A stretch of DNA of 6,857 nucleotides, taken from NCBI GenBank assembly GCA_004173415.1, contig SEHC01000136.1:1-6857 (forward strand), read 5' to 3'. The translations under genes were made by a program, and so were the position numbers. The DNA is from Lysobacteraceae bacterium (GTDB taxonomy: Bacteria > Pseudomonadota > Gammaproteobacteria > Xanthomonadales > Xanthomonadaceae). Shown piece after piece: positions 1 through 4,182 of this stretch. The notes under the pieces were generated by a model that was given only the letters and a program-made list of their open reading frames with translations, did no database searches and was not told the origin of the DNA. The first letter of the stretch is position 1, and the number at the start of each line of letters is the position of its first letter.

Positions 1-87
1 GAGCCTGGTGGCCGGGCGGTTGCAAACCGCTACCGATTCATCGACGCTTCGCTGAAGCAGGCATGGGGAATGGACGCGAATGGATGA
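1..87 (+). CDS. possible 3' end of an upstream gene (partial)
   Basis: The frame beginning at base 1 is open from the window edge to a TGA at 85-87 and encodes a 28-residue tail that includes NRYRFIDASLKQAWGMDANG. Of the three forward frames it has the most coding-like base pattern: the second codon position is the most AT-rich and the third is mostly G/C. If real, its stop would overlap the start of the following membrane-protein gene by eight bases (ATGGATGA, 80-87), implying an operon that begins outside the window. The competing frame starting at base 2 closes with TGA at 53-55 and has a less coding-like pattern. I do not recognise the peptide as belonging to any family. The stretch is very short, so this is a weak call. 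Confidence 0.3.
   Translation, partial: EPGGRAVANRYRFIDASLKQAWGMDANG
16..30. repeat. short perfect inverted repeat (hairpin GCGGTT-GCA-AACCGC)
   Basis: Six base pairs of perfect dyad flank a three-base centre, 50 bases before the start of the DUF2339 gene. No T-run follows on either strand, so it is not a standard intrinsic terminator. If the frame open from base 1 is a real gene end, the dyad lies in coding sequence and is probably incidental. With its TTGCAAA loop it resembles a tRNA-Cys anticodon arm, but the rest of a tRNA is absent. Confidence 0.4.
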
Positions 88-2713
88 TCTGGCGGGGATA
101 CTGGTTCTGCTTGGACTGGTGGTGCTGGCCGTACCGATCCTGCTGGTGATGGCGCTGGTGTCGATAAGCGGCCTGAAGCGGCGCGTCGCCCAGCTGGAGG
201 AGGAGGTCCACCTGCAGCGCGAACGACCGCAGGCGAGTTCGTCCGCCACGGCCGCCGCGTACCGTCCCGCACCTGCTCCAGCACCAGCGCCAGCGGAGGC
301 TCCCGGCACCACGGCCCCGGAGCCCACTGCCGCCACGCCGCCGCCCGTGCGCGAGCCCACGCTCGCCGAACTGACCCGCGTCGAGCGCGTGCAGGAGCCC
401 GCGCCGCCGCGCCCGGTCGAAGTCCCCGGCCCGATGGGCGAGGCACCCCAGCCGCCGCCGCTGCCTCCCGCACAGACGGCGGCCGCGCGTGCACAACCGC
501 CTTCGGCGCGGTCGCGATCGGCCGGCACGGATGCGTTCACCGTGGCCGCGCGGGCGATCAAGCGCTGGTTCACCGTCGGCAACGTGCCGGTCAAGATCGG
601 CATGCTGGTGCTGCTGGCCGGCGTGGCCTCGCTGCTGAAGTACGCCAGCGACCAGGGCTGGCTGACCATGCCGATCGAACTGCGCCTGGCGGGTATTTCC
701 GCCGCCGCGCTGGGCGGTCTGGTGTTCGGCTGGAAGCAGCGCCTGGACAAGCGCGCCTTCGCGCTGGCCTTGCAGGGCGGGGCGATCGGCGTGCTGCTGC
801 TGACCGTGTTCGCGGCCTTCAAGCTGCACGGCCTGCTGGAAGCGGCCCCTGCGTTCGGCATCAGCGTGGTGCTGATCGCCGGTATGGGCGTGCTGGCGGT
901 GGCCCAGGACTCGAAGACCCTGGCCGTGCTCGGCATCCTCGCCGGCTTCCTGGCCCCGATCTGGCTGTCGACCGGCAGCGGCAACCATGTCGCCCTGTTC
1001 TCGTACTACGCGGTCTTGAACGCGGCCATTCTGGCCATCGCCTGGTGGCGCCCGTGGCGGGTCCTGAACCTGCTGGGCTTCGCCTTCACGGCCAGCCGCG
1101 GCGACCTGATCGACGGCTGCCTGGTCTTCGGCACGCCGCTGATCGTGTTCTGCCTGCAGGCCGCGCTGCTGATGCCGGCGGCGGACAGCCCGCGCATGCC
1201 ATTGGCGCTGTGCGCGCTCGGGCTGGGCGCGTTGTACGCGGTGCTGGCCAGGGTCTTCATCCATCGCGAACGCTACGCCGCGCTCGGGGCTTCCCATGCC
1301 TTGCTCGCGGTCGGCTTCGCCACCCTTGCGGTGCCATTGGCCTTGTCGGCACGCGCCACGGCCTCGGTCTTCGCCCTGGAAGGCGCGGCGCTGGCGTGGC
1401 TCGGCCTGCGCCAGCAGCGCTGGCTGCCGCAACTGACCGGCGCAGGTTTGCAACTGGCCGCCGCGGTGGCGCTGTTGATCGGCGCCTCGCACTACTGGCC
1501 GGACCAGCAGGCCATCGCCAACCCCGGCTTCATGGGCGCCCTGCTGATCGCGTTGGCCGGCTTCGCCAGCGCCTGGGCCTACCGGCAGCGGGAAAGGAAT
1601 CCGGTGGCCTTGATCTACTACCTGTGGGGACTGCTCTGGTGGTGCGGCAATGCGATCAACGAGATCGGCGGGTTCGTCGCCCACATCCACCGCGCCGACG
1701 CCTTGCTGGCCGTCGCCGCGGTCACCGGGTGGCTCGCCGCGGAAGTACACCGGCGCCGTCCGGCACCGGCGCTCGCGCTGACCACCCTGGGCGGTTTCAT
1801 CGCCGCCATACCGCTGGCCCTGGCGCAGATGGATGCGCACCAGCAGCCGTTCGCGGGGCTTGGCCTGTGGGCGTGGCTGGTGTTCGCGGTGCTGGGCGTG
1901 CGCAGTCTGCTGTGCCTGCGCACCCGCGAGGACCGCTACGCCGGTTGGGCGCAGCTGGCGTGGTGGCTGGTGTGGCCGACGGTCCTGTCGTTGCTGTTCT
2001 CGTGGCTGGCCGACCGCTTCGAGCTGGCGCAGGGCTGGCAGGTCGCGCTGCTTGGCTTGCCCTGGCTGGCCGCCACCGCCGTGTCGATCTTCCGCTGGCC
2101 GTGGTTGAGCGCGCCGCAGGGTGAACGCTTCGACCGCTACCGCCGGGTCCTGCAAATCGCCTACCTGGGCGTGCTCGCGGCGTGGTGGCTGATCGCGCTG
2201 TTCCTGCCCGGCGACAGCGCGCCGCTGGCATGGCTGCCGCTGTTGAATCCCATGGAACTGGCCCAGTTGGCGATGCTCGCCCTGGCCGCGCGCTGGCTCT
2301 GGTCCGCGCAGGTGCCGCCGCTGCTTCAGCGCCTGCGCATCTTCAAGATGGCGGCCGCCGGGTTCCTCATGGTCACCTTCGTCACCTTGCGCAGCGTGCA
2401 CCACTGGGGCGGGTTGGCATGGGATGGCAACCTGCTGTCCACCAGCCTGGCCCAGACCAGCCTGACCGTGGTCTGGAGCGTGCTGGGCGTGCTGGGCTGG
2501 GTGATCGGCTCGCGCCGCGGCCAGCGTGGCCTGTGGCTGGCCGGCGCGGTGCTGATGGGCGTGGTCCTGGCCAAGCTGGTGTTAGTCGACCGCCAGCACC
2601 TGGGCAACCTGCTCGGCATCGGCTCCTTCATCGCCTACGGCCTGCTGTGCACGCTGGTGGGTTATTTCGCGCCGGCGCCGCCGCGTAACGCACTCGAGGA
2701 AACCGCCGCATGA
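80..2713 (+). CDS. DUF2339 family polytopic inner-membrane protein
   Basis: This is an 877-residue membrane protein of the DUF2339 family (COG5373-like), whose function is unknown. Residues 5-28 form a first membrane helix. A basic, heptad-like stretch (KRRVAQLEEEVHLQRE, 33-48) and a Pro/Ala-rich linker (about 50-148) follow; by the positive-inside rule these should be cytoplasmic. From about residue 170 to the end there are some two dozen hydrophobic segments. Family landmarks recognised from memory are VPVKIGMLVLLAGVASLLKYAS (169-190, in two parts), GFLAPIWLSTGSGNHVALFSYY (289-310), DGCLVFGTPL (345-354), FALEGAALAWLGLRQ (431-445), the HHW motif (774-776) and the closing VLVDRQHLGN...GYFAP block (834-864). 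ATG at 80 is the first in frame after a stop at 53-55, with GGGGA at 65-69 ten bases before it as a modest ribosome site. The stop overlaps the next gene's start. Oddity: the protein appears to lack a block of about 50-70 residues after FAFT (334-337). Family assignment is firm; the molecular role is unknown. Confidence 0.93.
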   Translation: MDDLAGILVLLGLVVLAVPILLVMALVSISGLKRRVAQLEEEVHLQRERPQASSSATAAAYRPAPAPAPAPAEAPGTTAPEPTAATPPPVREPTLAELTRVERVQEPAPPRPVEVPGPMGEAPQPPPLPPAQTAAARAQPPSARSRSAGTDAFTVAARAIKRWFTVGNVPVKIGMLVLLAGVASLLKYASDQGWLTMPIELRLAGISAAALGGLVFGWKQRLDKRAFALALQGGAIGVLLLTVFAAFKLHGLLEAAPAFGISVVLIAGMGVLAVAQDSKTLAVLGILAGFLAPIWLSTGSGNHVALFSYYAVLNAAILAIAWWRPWRVLNLLGFAFTASRGDLIDGCLVFGTPLIVFCLQAALLMPAADSPRMPLALCALGLGALYAVLARVFIHRERYAALGASHALLAVGFATLAVPLALSARATASVFALEGAALAWLGLRQQRWLPQLTGAGLQLAAAVALLIGASHYWPDQQAIANPGFMGALLIALAGFASAWAYRQRERNPVALIYYLWGLLWWCGNAINEIGGFVAHIHRADALLAVAAVTGWLAAEVHRRRPAPALALTTLGGFIAAIPLALAQMDAHQQPFAGLGLWAWLVFAVLGVRSLLCLRTREDRYAGWAQLAWWLVWPTVLSLLFSWLADRFELAQGWQVALLGLPWLAATAVSIFRWPWLSAPQGERFDRYRRVLQIAYLGVLAAWWLIALFLPGDSAPLAWLPLLNPMELAQLAMLALAARWLWSAQVPPLLQRLRIFKMAAAGFLMVTFVTLRSVHHWGGLAWDGNLLSTSLAQTSLTVVWSVLGVLGWVIGSRRGQRGLWLAGAVLMGVVLAKLVLVDRQHLGNLLGIGSFIAYGLLCTLVGYFAPAPPRNALEETAA
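1079..1108 (+). other. apparent in-frame internal deletion junction in the DUF2339 gene
   Basis: Here the protein reads NLLGFAFT directly followed by ASRGDLIDGCLVFGTPL. In DUF2339 proteins as I remember them, the NLLGFxFT motif continues into a helix ending near the consensus WGxxxY, then a loop with an ASTEPFL-like motif, then a further helix, before the DGxLVFGTPL motif. That is roughly 50-70 residues absent here. The frame is kept and both flanks match the family well, so the gene is not broken by a stop. A natural lineage-specific deletion, a laboratory or assembly collapse, and faulty recollection of the spacing all remain possible. Confidence 0.5.
2696..2700 (+). promoter_or_regulatory. 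Shine-Dalgarno site inside the DUF2339 gene end
   Basis: GAGGA lies nine bases before the ATG at 2710, inside the last codons of the upstream gene. It is a good match to the anti-Shine-Dalgarno sequence at normal spacing. Together with the ATGA stop/start overlap at 2710-2713 it fixes the start of the DUF3999 gene and indicates translational coupling. Confidence 0.75.
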
Positions 2714-4068
2714 AACGTGTTGTCCTGAAGCGCCTGTGCCTGTTGGTCCTGCTGCCATTGGCCGCCTTTGCCGGCGTGCGGGACGACTACGCGCGGCAAT
2801 GGCCGCTGAGCCTGTCCGTTGCCGATGCCGGTGCTTACCGCGTGGTGCTCGACCGCAGCGTATACGCGCAGCTGCAGACGCCCGCATTGAAGGACCTGGT
2901 GGTGGTCAATGCGGACGGCGCGGCCTTGCCGGCCTCGCTGTTCGATGCCGAACAGCCGCTGGCCAGGGCCGCCGATGCGGTGGAAGTGCCGTGGTTGCCG
3001 CTGCCCGGCGGCGACGCGCAGTCGCGGGACATCGCGTCCATCAGCGAGATTGCCGCCGACGGCAGCCTGCGTCGCGTGGTGATGACGGGCGACGGCGCGC
3101 CTGCCGGGCTTGGCACTGATTACCTGCTCGACACCAGTCGCCTGGGCCGGCCAGTGCAGGCCTTGCAGTTGGCCTGGCCCGCCGGGCAGGCGCCTTTCGA
3201 CCACGCGTACCGGGTCGATGCTTCGGACGACCTGAGGGCCTGGCGCACGGTGCAGGTGGAAGGACGCCTGGTCGACCTGCAGAACAACGGCGCGCGGGTG
3301 CTCAATGATCGCATCGAAGTCGATGGCGTGCAGGCGAAATACCTGCGCCTTTCCGCCCTGCGCAGGGACCAGCCGGCGCTGGCCCTGTCCGCGGTTCGGG
3401 CCGAGTCCGTTGCCACCGCGGCCCCCGATTGGCAGTGGGAAGAAGTCGCCGGCAAGCGCGTGGTCGACAAGCAGGGCAGGGCGACCTTCGTCTACGAAAT
3501 CCAGGGGCGTTTTCCGTTCGAACGTGCCGACGTGGTGCTACCGGGCAACAGCAGCAACGAGTGGGTACTCGAGTCGCGCGACGGCGAGGATGCCGCCTGG
3601 CAGCCGGCGGCGGGCCAGTGGATGGCCTTCCAGTTGCAGGGCAATGGCAGCCGCTCCGCGCCGCAGCCGTTGCAGCGCCTGAATCGCGACCACTTCTGGC
3701 GACTGGCGTCCCGGACCGCCGCCGACGACGCCGCGCCCGTGCTGAGGCTTGGATATCGCCCTGAAGTGCTCGTGTTCCTGGCGCAGGGGCAGCCGCCGTA
3801 TGCGGTGCTTGCCGGTAGCGCGCGGGGAATACGGACCGACGCCCCATTGCCGCAGTTGGTCGATGCGCTGCGCACGCAGCGCGGACAGGACTGGCAACCG
3901 GCCATCGCCCTGCTCGGGAAGGGCGAAGCCCTTGCCGCGGCGGACACCGCATTGACGCCGGCTCCGGCCGAGCGCGACTGGAAGGCGTGGCTGTTGTGGG
4001 CCGTGCTGATCGGCGGTGCGCTGATCGTGGCTGGCTTCGCCTCCAGCCTGCTGAAGAAACCCAGGTAG
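2710..4068 (+). CDS. DUF3999 family periplasmic protein with C-terminal membrane anchor
   Basis: This is a 452-residue protein of the DUF3999 family, function unknown. Residues 1-21 form a signal peptide: a basic start (MKRVVLKR), a leucine-rich core and an AFA-GV cleavage site after residue 21. There is no lipobox cysteine. Residues about 22-420 are soluble and strand-rich. The N-terminal block, with AYRVVLDRSVYAQLQTPALK (42-61) and VVVNADGAALPASLF (64-78), is the family signature. Two similar segments, about 166-232 and 284-352, each show a strand with S and D, a W, a long strand and a closing YLRL or FWRL, as in discoidin/F5-8C beta-sandwiches. A short acidic-to-Pro/Ala stalk precedes one helix (about 425-447) and a cytoplasmic KKPR tail. 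The protein should sit in the inner membrane with its bulk in the periplasm. It overlaps the DUF2339 gene by four bases, a pairing I recall from other Gammaproteobacteria, so a two-protein complex is likely. Ligand and activity are not known. Confidence 0.9.
   Translation: MKRVVLKRLCLLVLLPLAAFAGVRDDYARQWPLSLSVADAGAYRVVLDRSVYAQLQTPALKDLVVVNADGAALPASLFDAEQPLARAADAVEVPWLPLPGGDAQSRDIASISEIAADGSLRRVVMTGDGAPAGLGTDYLLDTSRLGRPVQALQLAWPAGQAPFDHAYRVDASDDLRAWRTVQVEGRLVDLQNNGARVLNDRIEVDGVQAKYLRLSALRRDQPALALSAVRAESVATAAPDWQWEEVAGKRVVDKQGRATFVYEIQGRFPFERADVVLPGNSSNEWVLESRDGEDAAWQPAAGQWMAFQLQGNGSRSAPQPLQRLNRDHFWRLASRTAADDAAPVLRLGYRPEVLVFLAQGQPPYAVLAGSARGIRTDAPLPQLVDALRTQRGQDWQPAIALLGKGEALAAADTALTPAPAERDWKAWLLWAVLIGGALIVAGFASSLLKKPR
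3205..3405 (+). repeat. first discoidin-like unit of the DUF3999 protein
   Basis: Residues 166-232 read as a strand (AYRVDASDDLRAW), a middle of short strands containing a QNNGAR turn, then KYLRLSALRR and a final strand ending VRAE. The order S-D-x-x-x-W, then a hydrophobic strand, then Y-L-R-L is typical of galactose-binding-fold (F5/8C, CBM32-like) domains. A second unit with the same order follows at 3559-3765. The fold is inferred from the pattern only. Confidence 0.5.
3559..3765 (+). repeat. second discoidin-like unit of the DUF3999 protein
   Basis: Residues 284-352 (EWVLESRDGEDAAW, then MAFQLQGNGSRS, then DHFWRLASRTA, ending LGYRPE) line up by eye with residues 166-232 over nearly their whole length. 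S/D, W, the Q-x-N-G turn, the aromatic-x-R-L strand and the closing acidic residue fall at matching spacings. The DNA copies have diverged, so this is an old protein-level duplication rather than a recent tandem repeat. Confidence 0.5.
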
Positions 4069-4079
4069 CGGAATCCGCT
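4067..4079. repeat. inverted repeat over the DUF3999 stop codon
   Basis: AGCGGA and TCCGCT flank a single central base, starting within the TAG stop at 4066-4068. As RNA it could form only a short stem with a five-base loop. No T-run follows, so a terminator role is doubtful. Confidence 0.35.
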
Positions 4080-4100
4080 CCAGGGCTGTGTAAGCCGAGA

Positions 4101-4115
4101 CCCGGAATCTCCGGG
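4101..4115. repeat. GC hairpin CCCGGA-ATC-TCCGGG in the convergent gap
   Basis: This is a perfect six-base-pair stem with a three-base loop, 32 bases after the DUF3999 stop and 67 bases after the valS stop. Outer TGTA (4089-4092) and TACA (4118-4121) can add a second short stem across a one-sided bulge. It lies between two converging genes and could slow RNA polymerase or protect 3' ends from both sides. There is no adjacent T-run on either strand, so it is not a canonical intrinsic terminator. Confidence 0.45.
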
Positions 4116-4126
4116 CCTACAAGGGC

Positions 4127-4146
4127 GCAGTTCGCAGCTGCTTTTT
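4127..4146 (+). terminator. weak candidate terminator for the DUF2339-DUF3999 operon
   Basis: GCAG (4127-4130) can pair with CTGC (4138-4141), and five T residues follow at 4142-4146. The stem is only four base pairs, short for a Rho-independent terminator, although the position just past the + strand operon is right. The stronger GC hairpin at 4101-4115 lies upstream and may assist. No comparable T-run follows a stem on the minus strand for valS. Confidence 0.3.
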
Positions 4147-4151
4147 CTGGA

Positions 4152-4175
4152 TCGCAGCTTGCGCAGCTCCTGCGA
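4152..4175 (-). repeat. REP-like palindromic element downstream of valS
   Basis: Read on the minus strand, just after the valS stop, the sequence is TCGCAGGAGCTGCGCAAGC followed by TGCGA, with CTGCGA able to pair back to TCGCAG. The GGAGC head, short palindrome and GCGA tail resemble the extragenic palindromic (REP) elements scattered through Xanthomonas, Stenotrophomonas and Pseudomonas genomes. A second AGCTGCGA lies 20 bases farther along the same strand (plus-strand 4132-4139 against 4152-4159). REP membership is inferred from shape; a genome copy count would settle it. Confidence 0.4.
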
Positions 4176-4182
4176 GCCGCGC

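Noticed and set aside
1..48. Possible tRNA-Cys or tRNA remnant: GCGG-TTGCAAA-CCGC looks like an anticodon arm with GCA anticodon.
   Set aside because: There is no T-arm with the TTCRA loop and pairing stem, no acceptor-stem match and no CCA end. The downstream sequence runs into the DUF2339 start region. The arm alone is not enough.
1045..2124. A 359-codon plus-strand frame inside the DUF2339 gene, out of frame with it.
   Set aside because: The composition is Arg/Gly/Ala-rich without domains, and the enclosing frame is conserved family sequence on both sides. It does not signal a frameshift, because the DUF2339 motifs continue in the main frame across the whole interval.
38..2404. A 788-codon open frame on the minus strand, antisense to the DUF2339 gene.
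   Set aside because: It is rich in Gln, Arg, His and Gly with no recognisable domain. Such a composition is expected when the complement of a hydrophobic, GC-rich gene is read. The sense strand has clear family motifs throughout, so this is a shadow.
2710..2772. Lipoprotein signal in the DUF3999 protein, because Cys10 lies in the leader.
   Set aside because: Cys10 is before the hydrophobic core rather than after an L-x-x-C lipobox. The AFA-GV site and the C-terminal membrane helix fit a signal-peptidase-I substrate with its own anchor.
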